Source: Rudaea cellulosilytica DSM 22992
GTDB lineage: Bacteria; Pseudomonadota; Gammaproteobacteria; Xanthomonadales; Rhodanobacteraceae
Length of the DNA: 64,000 nucleotides
NCBI RefSeq assembly: GCF_000378125.1
Contig: NZ_KB899241.1
Location: 1,959,652-2,023,651 of the forward strand
Reading direction: 5' to 3'
Part shown: positions 10,441-20,817 of the stretch, one piece after another
How positions within the stretch are numbered: the first letter of the stretch is position 1
Layout of the letters: the number at the start of each line of letters is the position of its first letter
Made by a program: the position numbers and the translations under genes
Notes under the pieces: model-generated
Seen by the model: the letters and a program-made list of their open reading frames with translations, nothing else
Databases searched by the model: none
What the model was told of the DNA's origin: nothing

Positions 10441-13400
10441 ATGCAAATCATGCGTGTGAACGTTTCGGCAAACCTGGCGAAGAAGACCTTCGCCTGCTTG
10501 GCGTTTCTGGCAGTTTGCATAGCCGCGCCGGCCTTTGCCCAAGTGCAGCGCAGCTTCGTCAATCCGAGCTTCGAGTCGCCCACCCTGTCGCCGGCAGGCG
10601 GCTGCTATGTGCAAATACCCAGCAGTCTCGTACCGGGATGGGAAACGACGCATCCGTCTGCGACGGGTACTGGAAGCTGTACCAGTCCTGCCGCCGGGCA
10701 GACCGGGCCTCTTATCGAGATGTGGAACAGCGGGTTCAATGGCGTCACCGCCAGGAGCGGCAACAACTTCGCCGAGTTGAACGCGCAGCAGTCCTCGCGC
10801 ATCTACCAGAATATCTGCTTCATCAATGGCGAGCAGATCAACTGGCAATTCAGCCATCGCGGCCGCGGCAGCGCAACCGTACCTGACGTCGCGCAGATGA
10901 AGGTCGGCGCCACGAACAGTCTGGTGCAGGTCAGCACCACGAACGACGGCACCTTCACCACCCCGGTTGTCAGCCAAGGCACGGCGAACACCCCGGTGTC
11001 CGGCGGCAACGGCTGGGTGGACTACAGCGGCACCTTCTTCTACTCCGGCGCCAACGGCGTCAACAGCATTGGCTTCGAATCGATCAGCACCGGTTCTGGC
11101 AGCAATTCGGTTGGCAATTTCCTCGACAACATCCAGATCAACCTTGCACCGTTCGTGGATTTTGTCAGCGCGAGCAGTTCGGATCTGGAAGGCGACACCG
11201 GCACGAATCTTCTCGCCAACCGGCCGACACTGCGCGTCAACGGTACCGTCGCTGCGGCTTTCACCGTTACTGTCAAGATCACCGGCGGCACCGCCGTAAT
11301 CGGCACAGACTATTTCACCAATACCGCGACGGGAACTAGTACCACTCTCACGATAAACGTGCCTGCCGGCACCTACGACGGCGTGACGACCGGCCTGTTT
11401 CAACTCCCGGTCTACGTTGTTGGCAATACCGTGCAGCAGTCGAACAGGGACATCGTATTCACGATCCAGCCTGCGTCGGGGGCGAATCCCCCGTTCTTGC
11501 TCGCCTCCAGCGCGACCTGCGGTGCGTCGGTGCAGACAACCTGGGACTACACGATCATCGACGACGATGGTCCGGTGACCGTAACCAAAACGGCGTCGGC
11601 GCCGGTTCTCGTTTCGGGGACGCAATACGACATCACCTACACGATTGTCGTGGACAACTCTTCCGGCGGATCGCGGACCTATTCGCTGACCGATACCCCG
11701 TCTTTCGATGGGGATGTGACCATCAACAGCCTGCAGACATTGAGCCGCACCGGCGGCGGTGGCGGCAGCAGCGGCGGGACTTTGCTTTCGGTGCCGCAAA
11801 ACAATTCCGGGCCGTGGTCGCTGACCACCACCAACCGGACTCTCGCCAACGGTCGAACAGATACGTACACGATGACCGTGCGCTTCACGATCAACTCAGG
11901 TCGATCAGGTCCTGACATCTGCAACGGAAGCGCGGGCAAGGGCCTGTTCAACAACGTCTCCGCGACGGTGACGGGCACCGGCGCCGGAACCTTCTCGGCT
12001 AATGCCTGCCAGAACACGCCCACGCCAGTATGGGTAACCCTGACCAAGCAGGTGCCTAGCGGCCGTGCTGTCGCCAGCGACCAATTCCAGGTGCGGATGA
12101 CATCGGGCGGCATTGCGGTAACGGGCGGCAATGCAACGACCTCGGGCGCCGGCACGAGCGCAACCACCGGCCAGATCGTACTGCCGGCCGGATCGACCAT
12201 GCAGTTTTCCGAAGCGCTTTTGACCAACGGAGCGGGCGCCGACCAAGCACCGAGCAACTACAGCACCGCATTGTCCTGTACCAATTCAACCAGCGGGTCG
12301 CCCACGGTGCTGCCCAGCGGCAACGGCACAGCCCAGGCCACGCAACAACAGTGGGCGGAGTTTTCGCCCACGGCGGGTGACGCGCTCAGCTGCACGATTA
12401 CGAACACGCCCAAGCCGGCGACGCTGACGGTGACGAAGAACATCACGGGCGGCCCGGCCGTAACGAGCGCGATGGCGTTCCCGTTCAACGTGGCCTGCTC
12501 GACACCGACGGCGACGTACCCCGGCACAGTGAACGTGGCGGCGAATGCGACGACGGGTTCGACGACGGTGAGTATCCCGGCCGGCTCGACGAGCTGCACG
12601 ATCACCGAAGGCACGCAGCCGACCGCACCGACGAACTACAGCTGGGGTGCAGCGACGTACACGCAACCGAGCGCGACCGCGATGGCCGCCGGCGGCACGG
12701 CTTCGGGCACGATCGTCAATCCGCTGAGCGCCAATCCCGGCGTGTTGACGGTAACGAAGAACATCACCGGCGGCCCGGCCGTAACGAGCGCGATGGCGTT
12801 CCCGTTCAACGTGGCCTGCTCGACGCCGACAGCGACGTATCCCGGCACAGTGAACGTGGCGGCGAATGCGACGACGGGTTCGACGACGGTGAGCATCCCG
12901 GCCGGCTCGACGAGCTGCACGATCACCGAAGGCACGCAGCCGACGGCACCGACGAACTACACCTGGGGTGCGGCGACGTACACGCAACCCTCCGCCGCGG
13001 CGATGGCCGCAGGCGGCACGGCGAGTGGCACGATCGTCAACCCGCTGAGTGCGAACCCGGGTGTGCTGACGGTGACGAAGAACATCACGGGCGGCCCGGC
13101 CGTAACGAGCGCGATGGCGTTCCCGTTCAACGTGGCCTGCTCGACGCCGACAGCGACGTACCCCGGCACGGTGAACGTGGCGGCGAATGCGACGACGGGT
13201 TCGACGACGGTTAGCATCCCGGCCGGCTCGACAAGCTGCACGATCACCGAAGGCACGCAGCCGACGGCACCGACGAACTACACCTGGGGTGCGGCGACGT
13301 ACACGCAGCCCTCCGCCACGGCGATGGCCGCCAGCGGCACGGCTTCGGGCACGATCGTCAATCCGCTGAGCGCCAATCCCGGCGTGTTGACGGTAACGAA

Positions 13401-16400
13401 GAACATCACCGGTGGCCCGGCGACGACGAGCGCGATGGCATTTCCGTTCAACGTGGCCTGCTCGACGCCGACAGCGACGTACCCCGGCACAGTGAACGTG
13501 GCAGCGAATGCGACGACGGGTTCGACGACGGTGAGTATCCCGGCCGGTTCAACGAGCTGCACGATCGCCGAAGGCACGCGACCGACGGCACCGACGAACT
13601 ACACCTGGGGTGCAGCGACGTACACGCAACCGAGCGCGACCGCGATGGCCGCGGGCGGTACGGCGAATGGCACGATCGTCAATCCGCTGTCGCGCAACCA
13701 GATCGCGGTGACGATCGGCAAGACGGTGACGGGCGCACCGGCATCGGGTGCACCGGGCGCCTACGCGTTCTCGCTGACCTGCGACACCGGCACGTACACG
13801 GGCACGGTGACTTTGAGTGGGACGGCAACGACGGGTTCGACGACGGTGAATGTGCCGGAAGGCGCGACGTGCTCGGCGTTGACCGAGACGAGCAAGCCGA
13901 CCGCACCGACGAACTACAGCTGGGGCACGGCGACGACCACGCCGCCGACAGGCACGATCGCAACGGGCTCGAACGGCAATATCACCAATCCGCTGTCGCG
14001 CAACCAGATCGCGGTGACGATCGGCAAGACGGTGACGGGCGCGCCGGCATCGGGCGCGCCGGGCGGTTACGCATTCTCGCTGGTGTGCGACACGGGCACG
14101 TACACGGGCACGGTGACCTTGGCCGGCACCGCAACGACGGGTTCGACGACGGTGAATGTACCGGAAGGCGCGACGTGCTCGATCTTGACTGAGACGAACA
14201 AGCCGACCGCACCGACGAACTACAGTTGGGGTACGGCAACCACATCGCCGCCGACGGGCACGATCACGACGGGGTCGAGCGGCTCGATCACCAATCCGCT
14301 CAACACGCCGGCGGACATCACGGTGACGAAAGCGGTGAAGACCGTAAACGGCAGCGCGGCGACAACGTCGACCGTAGTGAGCGCCGGTGACACAGTCGTG
14401 TACACGCTGACCTACAAGAACAGTGGCGGTACGGCGGGCGTGGGCTCGGCGTACGAAGTGGTGCCGCAGCACACGCAGCTGACTGCGATCGATACGACGG
14501 CCGGTTCGACCGCATGCAGCTTGGCTGCCCCAGCCGGCACGGCCTGCAGGATCGATACGGTTTCACCGATATCGGCCAACAATGGTACGGCAACGGTGGA
14601 CGTGACCGTGGTGGTGGACAATCCGCTGCCGGCGAACACGACGGGCATCTTCAACTTGGCCTCGACGACATTGCCGAACACCTGCGCAGTTAACGGCATG
14701 TGCACGACGCTGCCGGTCGGTCCCAGTTGTACGGCGCCGGACAGTTGCACGAACAATCCGGTGACGCTGCCTTCGGTCACGGTAGCGAAAACGGTCGATG
14801 CAGCGACGCCGAACCCGATCGGTGCAAACCAGGATGCGGTGTTCGATTTGACCGTGACAAACACGGTGACGGGCACGACGGCGGCAGCGGGTTACAGCTT
14901 CTACGAAGTGGTGCCGCAGAACACGACGTTCACGGCACTGACCAACGGCACGACGGACTGCGCACTGCCGGCCGCGGCGGGCACCTTGTGCACGATCACG
15001 GTGACGAACGCGGTCACGGCCGGTGCGCCGCAGGTGCTGAAGGCGACGTTCCACACAGCGAACCCGCTGGCCGCAGGGACAACGAGCATCTTCAATCTGG
15101 CGACGCAGAATACGACGAGTCCGCCGACCGGCTGCACGGCGAGCGGAGCGGTGTGCGCGAACCCGCCGAGCACCTGTCCGGCGACCGGCGCGACCTGTGC
15201 CTCAGTGCCGACCTCGACCGCCGCGCTGACCGTCGTGAAGACGGTCGATGCAGCGACGCCGAACCCAATCGGTGCAAACCAGGACGCGGTGTTCGACTTG
15301 ACTGTGACGAACACGGTGACAGGCACGACGGCGGCGGCGGGCTACAGCTTCTATGAAGTGGTGCCGCAGAACACGACGTTCACCGCGCTGACGAACGGCA
15401 CGACGGACTGCGCATTGCCAGCAGCCGCAGGCACGCTGTGCACGATCACAGTGACGAACCCGGTGGTGTCGGGCTCGCCGCAGGTGCTGAAAGCGACGTT
15501 CCACACGGCGAGCCCGCTGGCGGCAGGCACCACGAGCATCTTCAACCTGGCGACGCAGAACACGACGAGTCCGCCGACGGGCTGCACGGCAAGCAACACC
15601 GCGTGCACAAATCCGCCGAGCACGTGTCCGGCGACCGGTGCGACCTGCGCCAGTGTGCCGACGAGCACGGCCGCACTAACCGTGGTGAAGACGGTCGATG
15701 CATCAACGCCGAACCCAATCGGCGCGAACCAGGACGCGGTGTTCGACCTGACCGTGACGAACACGGTGACGGGCACGACGGCGGCGGCAGGCTACCAGTT
15801 CTATGAAGTGGTGCCGCAGAACACGACGTTCACGGCGATCAGCAACGGCACGACGAGTTGCGCCTTGCCGGCGGCGGCAGGCACGCTGTGCACGATCACG
15901 GTGACGAACCCAATCGCGGCCGCTGCACCACAAATAGTGAAGGCGACTTTCACGACCGCGAATCCGCTGCCGGTCGGTGCGACGAGCATCTTCAACGTGG
16001 CGACACAGAGCATGACGCCTCCGACCGGCTGTACGGAGACAAACACGGTGTGCGCGACACCGCCGACCACGTGCCCGACGAACGCGACCTGCGTTTCGGT
16101 GCCGACCGCCCAAGCCGACATGCAGGCGACGGGTCCGACAAGCGTTCCCGGTACGATCGGCACGCCGGTGACGGTGATGACCACGTGTAAGAACTTAGGT
16201 CCCGATCCGGCGGCCAATCCGACCTGCGTGGTCGGCTTCCCCGGCGGTACGCCGGCCGGCGCCACAACGACCTGTAGTCCGGCGCCTGCGCCCAACCCGT
16301 TGCCGGTCGACGGTACGATCACGTGCACGACCACGTTCACACCGACGAGCGCGGGCACGGTCCAGATCGTCACGACCGCGGGCAGCACGACCCCGGATCC

Positions 16401-18366
16401 GAACACGAGCAACAACACGGCGGCGACGGACGTGGTGACGCCGAGTTCGGCGGCGGTGACTGCGGTGAAGACGCTCGATGCATCGACGACTACACCGATC
16501 GTCGGCGGCCAATCGATCGTCTACGACCTGACCGCGACGAACACTGGCGGCACGGCCGTGGCCGGATACACGGTGAATGAAGTCGTGCCGGCGAACACGA
16601 CCTTCGTCTCGGCGACGAGCGGCACGGTCGCGGCGACGAGCAATTGCCTGGGCGGCGAGAATGCCGGCACGCTATGCCAGATCATCTTCGCCAGTGTGCC
16701 GGAGCAGGTAGAAGCGACGCCGGGCACGGCGAGCGTGAAGGTGACGGTGAAGGCGGTGAGCCCGATCCCGGATGGGACGATGTTCATCGCGAACGCGATC
16801 ACCGAGCCCGCGACCTGTACCGGTGCGACGTGTGCACCGCCGCCGCCGCCGACCGGCTGCACGCAGAGCCCGTGCACGCCGCCGACCAACTGTGCGGCGA
16901 ATGATCCGCATTGCGTGCAGACGCCGACGGCGATCGCGGACATGCAGGCGACGGGCCCGACGACGGTGCCGGCGACGATCGGTACGCCGGTGACGGTGAC
17001 GACGACGTGCACGAACGGCGGCCCGAATGCCGCGGCGAACGCGATCTGTACGGTGACGGGCGCCCCGGCCGGAGCGACGACGTGTACGCCCAGCATGCCG
17101 GTGGCGACGCTGGCAGTGGGTAGCAGCATCACCTGCACGACCACGTTCACGCCAAGCAGCGCGACGCCGGTGGTGATCGTGACGACGGCCGACAGCGACA
17201 CGCCGGATTCGAATCCGGCGAACAACGAGGCAACGACCACGATCAACCCAGGCCAGATCACGCCGACTCCGGACTCCGGGACGACGCCGTTCAACACGCC
17301 GGTCACGATCAATGTGACGGCGAACGATACGGCGGCGGGATCGACGATCAACCCGGCCTCGGTGGTGCCGACGCAGCCGGCGCACGGCACGGTGAGCTGC
17401 GATGCATCGGGCAACTGCACCTACACGCCGAATGCGGGCTTCACCGATATCGACACGTACACCTACACGGTGTGCGACAACTCCGGTCCGCCCGCGCGCT
17501 GCGGTTCGACGACGGTGACGATCGCGGTCGGACCGAAGGCGAACGACGATACGGTTAGCACCTCGCAAGGCAGTCCGGTGAACGGAAACGTATCGGGCAA
17601 CGACGTGTATCCGCCGGGTTCGACGTTCGTCGTGGCGACCAACCCGGTCCACGGCACGGTGACGATGAATGCGGACGGCAGCTACACCTACACGCCGGCC
17701 AACGGCTACAACGGGACGGACTCGTTCACCTATACGGTGTGCGAACCGGCTCCGTATCAGGCGCTGTGCAGTACGGCGACTGTGCATGTCACGGTGACGC
17801 CGCCGAATGCGTTTGATCCACCGTTCATCAGCAAGTCGGTAGAGGCGGTTGATCTGCAGACGCTGAACTGGACCGTGGTGGTGGACAACAACCAGAACGC
17901 GGCCGCGCAGTACACCGAGGTGCGCGATCCGTTGCCGGCCGGACTCACCTTCGTCTCCGGCAGCGTCAGCTGCCAAGCGTTCGGATCGTCGACGGTGTCG
18001 AGCTGTGCATTCGATGCGGCTAACAACCGTATCGTGGCGGACGCCCTGCTGAGCTCCGACCTCGGCGTTGCGACCCCGGCGACGGCGCCAAACCGACTGG
18101 TGATCGTGTTCACGGCGAAGTACTCGGCCGCGCCGACGCCGGTGACCAATACGGCGCTGGCGTGCTACGACTCGGGGAACAGTCCGGGAGCAGTGAGCGC
18201 GTGCGCACAATCGGTGTCGGGCATGGCGACCTACACGCCGGCGTCGAGCCAGCCTGCGCGCCCGGTGCCGCTTGACGCACGCTGGATGCTGGTGCTGATG
18301 GCGCTGCTGCTTGGCGCTGGGGCAGCTGGCTCGCTGCGCGAGCGGATCACGGTCCGCGGCGGATAA
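10441..18366 (+). CDS. Giant secreted repeat protein (DUF5979/DUF11-type repeats, IPTL-CTERM-like tail)
   Basis: A 2641-residue exported protein. I start it at the ATG at 10441 (the ATG at 10450 is equally possible) because a signal peptide follows, ending APAFA before QVQRS. In order: an N-terminal DUF642-like, possibly sugar-binding domain (about residues 30-235); a Calx-beta-like segment (about 240-380, ending IIDDDG); early DUF11-like domains; four near-identical 107-residue DUF5979-type repeats (661-1088); two 102-residue relatives (1085-1288); DUF11-type domains including three 150-residue copies (1448-1897); two Ig/cadherin-like HGTV...YTP...D.FTYTVC domains (about 2270-2454); a last DUF11-like domain; and a tail with VPLDARW, a hydrophobic helix and arginines. 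Probably a surface adhesin or scaffold. Domain names come from pattern recognition; function is inference. Thr/Ala/Gly-rich with paired cysteines. Confidence 0.88.
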   Translation: MQIMRVNVSANLAKKTFACLAFLAVCIAAPAFAQVQRSFVNPSFESPTLSPAGGCYVQIPSSLVPGWETTHPSATGTGSCTSPAAGQTGPLIEMWNSGFNGVTARSGNNFAELNAQQSSRIYQNICFINGEQINWQFSHRGRGSATVPDVAQMKVGATNSLVQVSTTNDGTFTTPVVSQGTANTPVSGGNGWVDYSGTFFYSGANGVNSIGFESISTGSGSNSVGNFLDNIQINLAPFVDFVSASSSDLEGDTGTNLLANRPTLRVNGTVAAAFTVTVKITGGTAVIGTDYFTNTATGTSTTLTINVPAGTYDGVTTGLFQLPVYVVGNTVQQSNRDIVFTIQPASGANPPFLLASSATCGASVQTTWDYTIIDDDGPVTVTKTASAPVLVSGTQYDITYTIVVDNSSGGSRTYSLTDTPSFDGDVTINSLQTLSRTGGGGGSSGGTLLSVPQNNSGPWSLTTTNRTLANGRTDTYTMTVRFTINSGRSGPDICNGSAGKGLFNNVSATVTGTGAGTFSANACQNTPTPVWVTLTKQVPSGRAVASDQFQVRMTSGGIAVTGGNATTSGAGTSATTGQIVLPAGSTMQFSEALLTNGAGADQAPSNYSTALSCTNSTSGSPTVLPSGNGTAQATQQQWAEFSPTAGDALSCTITNTPKPATLTVTKNITGGPAVTSAMAFPFNVACSTPTATYPGTVNVAANATTGSTTVSIPAGSTSCTITEGTQPTAPTNYSWGAATYTQPSATAMAAGGTASGTIVNPLSANPGVLTVTKNITGGPAVTSAMAFPFNVACSTPTATYPGTVNVAANATTGSTTVSIPAGSTSCTITEGTQPTAPTNYTWGAATYTQPSAAAMAAGGTASGTIVNPLSANPGVLTVTKNITGGPAVTSAMAFPFNVACSTPTATYPGTVNVAANATTGSTTVSIPAGSTSCTITEGTQPTAPTNYTWGAATYTQPSATAMAASGTASGTIVNPLSANPGVLTVTKNITGGPATTSAMAFPFNVACSTPTATYPGTVNVAANATTGSTTVSIPAGSTSCTIAEGTRPTAPTNYTWGAATYTQPSATAMAAGGTANGTIVNPLSRNQIAVTIGKTVTGAPASGAPGAYAFSLTCDTGTYTGTVTLSGTATTGSTTVNVPEGATCSALTETSKPTAPTNYSWGTATTTPPTGTIATGSNGNITNPLSRNQIAVTIGKTVTGAPASGAPGGYAFSLVCDTGTYTGTVTLAGTATTGSTTVNVPEGATCSILTETNKPTAPTNYSWGTATTSPPTGTITTGSSGSITNPLNTPADITVTKAVKTVNGSAATTSTVVSAGDTVVYTLTYKNSGGTAGVGSAYEVVPQHTQLTAIDTTAGSTACSLAAPAGTACRIDTVSPISANNGTATVDVTVVVDNPLPANTTGIFNLASTTLPNTCAVNGMCTTLPVGPSCTAPDSCTNNPVTLPSVTVAKTVDAATPNPIGANQDAVFDLTVTNTVTGTTAAAGYSFYEVVPQNTTFTALTNGTTDCALPAAAGTLCTITVTNAVTAGAPQVLKATFHTANPLAAGTTSIFNLATQNTTSPPTGCTASGAVCANPPSTCPATGATCASVPTSTAALTVVKTVDAATPNPIGANQDAVFDLTVTNTVTGTTAAAGYSFYEVVPQNTTFTALTNGTTDCALPAAAGTLCTITVTNPVVSGSPQVLKATFHTASPLAAGTTSIFNLATQNTTSPPTGCTASNTACTNPPSTCPATGATCASVPTSTAALTVVKTVDASTPNPIGANQDAVFDLTVTNTVTGTTAAAGYQFYEVVPQNTTFTAISNGTTSCALPAAAGTLCTITVTNPIAAAAPQIVKATFTTANPLPVGATSIFNVATQSMTPPTGCTETNTVCATPPTTCPTNATCVSVPTAQADMQATGPTSVPGTIGTPVTVMTTCKNLGPDPAANPTCVVGFPGGTPAGATTTCSPAPAPNPLPVDGTITCTTTFTPTSAGTVQIVTTAGSTTPDPNTSNNTAATDVVTPSSAAVTAVKTLDASTTTPIVGGQSIVYDLTATNTGGTAVAGYTVNEVVPANTTFVSATSGTVAATSNCLGGENAGTLCQIIFASVPEQVEATPGTASVKVTVKAVSPIPDGTMFIANAITEPATCTGATCAPPPPPTGCTQSPCTPPTNCAANDPHCVQTPTAIADMQATGPTTVPATIGTPVTVTTTCTNGGPNAAANAICTVTGAPAGATTCTPSMPVATLAVGSSITCTTTFTPSSATPVVIVTTADSDTPDSNPANNEATTTINPGQITPTPDSGTTPFNTPVTINVTANDTAAGSTINPASVVPTQPAHGTVSCDASGNCTYTPNAGFTDIDTYTYTVCDNSGPPARCGSTTVTIAVGPKANDDTVSTSQGSPVNGNVSGNDVYPPGSTFVVATNPVHGTVTMNADGSYTYTPANGYNGTDSFTYTVCEPAPYQALCSTATVHVTVTPPNAFDPPFISKSVEAVDLQTLNWTVVVDNNQNAAAQYTEVRDPLPAGLTFVSGSVSCQAFGSSTVSSCAFDAANNRIVADALLSSDLGVATPATAPNRLVIVFTAKYSAAPTPVTNTALACYDSGNSPGAVSACAQSVSGMATYTPASSQPARPVPLDARWMLVLMALLLGAGAAGSLRERITVRGG
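12421..13704 (+). repeat. Four tandem 321-bp repeats inside the giant gene
   Basis: Units begin at 12421, 12742, 13063 and 13384, each exactly 321 bases (107 codons). Long stretches are identical at the DNA level, for example the block encoding AMAFPFNVACSTPTATYPG in all four. The last unit diverges at its end into the next repeat type. The low divergence suggests recent duplication or gene conversion. Confidence 0.95.
13693..14304 (+). repeat. Two tandem 306-bp repeats inside the giant gene
   Basis: Units begin at 13693 and 13999, 306 bases (102 codons) apart, and start with the codons for RNQIAVTIGKTVTG. They are related in protein design to the preceding 107-residue repeats but are a separate duplication. 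Confidence 0.92.
14782..16131 (+). repeat. Three tandem 450-bp DUF11-type repeats inside the giant gene
   Basis: Units begin at 14782, 15232 and 15682, exactly 450 bases (150 codons) apart. Each encodes KTVDA.TPNPIGANQDAVFD followed by a YEVVPQNTTFTA segment and a Cys-rich linker. The first two-thirds are nearly identical between copies; the linker at the end varies most. Confidence 0.93.
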
Positions 18367-18385
18367 GGCCCGCGTTTTGATCAAG

Positions 18386-18408
18386 GCCCGGGTTCGAGGA
18401 GCCCGGGC
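18386..18408 (+). terminator. Hairpin after the giant gene
   Basis: GCCCGGG at 18386-18392 pairs with CCCGGGC at 18402-18408 across a 9-base loop, 20 bases past the giant gene's stop. There is no clear T-run, so it may be a weak or factor-assisted terminator. Confidence 0.35.
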
Positions 18409-18487
18409 GTCTCTCATCGCCGCCGCCGGCTTTCGCCGAGCCCGGCGTGTCGGTAGCATGGGCCTTTCGTTTTTTGCGAGGAAACCC

Positions 18488-20554
18488 ATGAGAATCCTAA
18501 TTGCCGGCGTTGCGCTGCTCGCCGCCGTGAATGCCGCTGCATCGGTGCCGCATCCGTTCGGCATCCACGATCTGGTCATGCTCGACCGCGTCAGCGACCC
18601 GCAGATCTCGCCCGACGGCAAGCGTGTCGCCTACCAGGTGCGCGAAACCGACTACGAGAACAACAAGGGCAAGAACGGCATCTGGGCGATCGAGCTCGGC
18701 AATCCGAAGGCGCAGGCATTGCGGCTGACCGACGTAGCGGCCAATGCCACCGCGCCGCGCTGGTCTGCCGACGGCAGCGCGATCTATTACCAGGACAAGG
18801 GCCAGATCTGGCGTCTGCCGGCCGGCGGCAAGGGCGCTGCGCTGCAGGCAACGAATCTCGCGCTCGATATCAATGCCTACAAATTTTCCGCGGACGGCAG
18901 GCAGGTGTTGTTGTCGCTCGACATCGATCCGCAGTGCGGCAAGGAGAACGATCCGATCGCTTGCACAAAGAAGCGTGACGACGACAAGGGAAAAAGCAAG
19001 GCCAGCGGGCGCGTTTACGACAAGCTCTTCGTTCGCCATTGGGATACATGGGCGGACGGACACCGCTCGCAGCTGTTCGTCGCGATGGTTGGCACGGACG
19101 GAAAAATCGGCGCGCCGAAACTTCTGACGCGAGATATCGATGGCGACGTGCCTTCGAAACCGTTCGGCGGAGACGACGAGTTCGCTTTTTCCGTCGACGG
19201 CAAGAGCGTGTATTTCAGTGTACGCATTGCCGGCAACAGCGAGCCGTGGTCGACCAACTTCGACATCTACTCGGCGCCTGCCGACGCCAGCGCCGCACCG
19301 AAGAACCTGACCGCGGCGAACCTCGCCTGGGACACCGCGCCCGTGCCGTCCGCCGACGGCAAGACGCTGTACTACCTGGCGATGAAGCGTCCTACTTTCG
19401 AAGCGGATCGCTTCGCGATCATGGCGATGGACCTGGCGAGCGGTGCGACGCGCGAGATCGATCCGCAATGGGATCGTTCGGCCGGCGGGCTCAAGCTCTC
19501 GGCCGACGGCAAGACACTGTTCGCGACTGCGGACGACAACGGCGAGCATCCGTTGTTCGCTGTCGACATCGCCTCGGGCAAAGCGACGAAACTCGCAGGT
19601 CAGGGTTCGGTGCACGACTACAGTGTGCGCAGCAACGAGATCGTGTTCGCGCGCACGACGTTGAAGACGCCGGCCGATCTGTTCCGCGTCGCGACGAGCG
19701 GTAGCAAGGTCACCGAACTGACCAACCAGAATTCGACGAAGATGGCGTTCGTCGATACGGGCGCGTTCGAGCCATTCACCTTCAAGGGTGCGAATGGCGA
19801 CAGCGTGCAGGGTTACGTTGTTAAGCCGGTCGGCTTCGACAAGAGCAAGAAATATCCGGTCGCGTTCCTAATTCACGGTGGTCCGCAGGGCGCGTTCGGC
19901 AACGACTGGAGTTATCGCTGGAATCCGCAGACCTACGCGGGCCAGGGTTTCGCCGTGGTCATGGTCAACTTCCATGGCTCGACCGGCTACGGCCAGGCGT
20001 TCACCGATGCGATCTCGGGCGACTGGGGCGGCGGGCCGCTCGAGGATCTGCAGAAGGGCTGGGCGGCGGCGCTGGAAAAGTATACTTTTCTCGATGGCAG
20101 TCGCGCCTGTGCGCTCGGCGCGTCGTACGGCGGCTACATGGTTTACTGGATCGCCGGCAAATGGAATCAGCCTTGGAAGTGCCTGGTCGATCACGACGGC
20201 GTATTCGACAACCGCATGATGGGTTATTCGACCGAGGAACTTTGGTTCTCCGAATGGGAGAACAAGGGGACGCCGTGGGATGCGCCTGCGAACTACGAGA
20301 AGTTCAATCCGGTCAACTACGTCAAGGACTGGCGTGTGCCGATGCTCGTCATCCATAGCGAAAAGGATTTTCGCATTCCGCTCGGGCAGGGACTGGCCGC
20401 ATTCACCGCGCTGCAGCGCCGCGGCATTCCGAGTGAACTGCTGACTTTCCCGGACGAGAACCACTGGGTACTCAAGCCGCAGAACAGCGTGCTCTGGCAC
20501 GACACGGTGAATGCCTGGATCAAGAAGTGGACCGCGCCGAACGGCAGCAAGTGA
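18488..20554 (+). CDS. Secreted S9 family prolyl oligopeptidase-like peptidase
   Basis: A 688-residue protein. The ATG at 18488 is preceded by a GAGGA ribosome site and followed by a signal peptide (MRILIAGVALLAAVNAAA), so I prefer it to the upstream open frame. Residues about 30-410 form a WD40-like/TolB-like propeller with repeated SADGK signatures. Residues about 430-688 are an alpha/beta hydrolase with the catalytic triad Ser546 (GASYGG), Asp627 (SEKDF) and His659 (DENHW). Relatives are dipeptidyl- or acylaminoacyl-peptidases acting on short peptides, here probably periplasmic. A monocistronic arrangement is likely. Confidence 0.92.
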   Translation: MRILIAGVALLAAVNAAASVPHPFGIHDLVMLDRVSDPQISPDGKRVAYQVRETDYENNKGKNGIWAIELGNPKAQALRLTDVAANATAPRWSADGSAIYYQDKGQIWRLPAGGKGAALQATNLALDINAYKFSADGRQVLLSLDIDPQCGKENDPIACTKKRDDDKGKSKASGRVYDKLFVRHWDTWADGHRSQLFVAMVGTDGKIGAPKLLTRDIDGDVPSKPFGGDDEFAFSVDGKSVYFSVRIAGNSEPWSTNFDIYSAPADASAAPKNLTAANLAWDTAPVPSADGKTLYYLAMKRPTFEADRFAIMAMDLASGATREIDPQWDRSAGGLKLSADGKTLFATADDNGEHPLFAVDIASGKATKLAGQGSVHDYSVRSNEIVFARTTLKTPADLFRVATSGSKVTELTNQNSTKMAFVDTGAFEPFTFKGANGDSVQGYVVKPVGFDKSKKYPVAFLIHGGPQGAFGNDWSYRWNPQTYAGQGFAVVMVNFHGSTGYGQAFTDAISGDWGGGPLEDLQKGWAAALEKYTFLDGSRACALGASYGGYMVYWIAGKWNQPWKCLVDHDGVFDNRMMGYSTEELWFSEWENKGTPWDAPANYEKFNPVNYVKDWRVPMLVIHSEKDFRIPLGQGLAAFTALQRRGIPSELLTFPDENHWVLKPQNSVLWHDTVNAWIKKWTAPNGSK

Positions 20555-20817
20555 GCTAGCGTTGTCTGTGGAGCATGGTCAAGGGTCCGATTCATCGGGC
20601 CCGACTTCTACAGACACAAGGCGTTGTAGAAAGCGCCCCCGCAATGGCTTCGAGCGTCGCTGATGTCCCGCTTCCGGGACAGTTTGCGTAGCGTCGCTCC
20701 AAGATTTCGCACATCTCTTCCCGTACCGCAAAGCCGCCCTAGAATCCTCGTCAATCCTTGGGGAATGGGTCGTGCCCGTCGTGGTTCGAACAAGCTCCCC
20801 AAGCAACGACAAGGACT
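20555..20817. other. Gap between the S9 peptidase and fghA
   Basis: About 260 bases without a supported gene. A small perfect hairpin (TGTCCCG/CGGGACA, 20664-20681, 4-base loop) sits in the middle and could end peptidase transcription. The promoter for the formaldehyde genes should lie downstream of it, but I could not pick a convincing one. Confidence 0.5.

Noticed and set aside
12258-14472. Repeated minus-strand frames opposite the tandem repeats
   Set aside because: They recur at exactly the plus-strand repeat period and are mirror images of it.
12421-16131. Regular repeats as a possible CRISPR array
   Set aside because: Units are 306-450 bases, in frame and coding; there are no short repeats with unique spacers.
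18385-18410. GGTTCGAG resembling a tRNA T-arm
   Set aside because: It is the loop of a GC hairpin; no acceptor, D-arm or anticodon arm lies upstream.
16672-18621. Long minus-strand open frame of 649 codons opposite the giant gene
   Set aside because: Arg/His-rich antisense shadow created by the Thr/Ala codon bias of the plus-strand repeats; no start context and no protein-like motifs.
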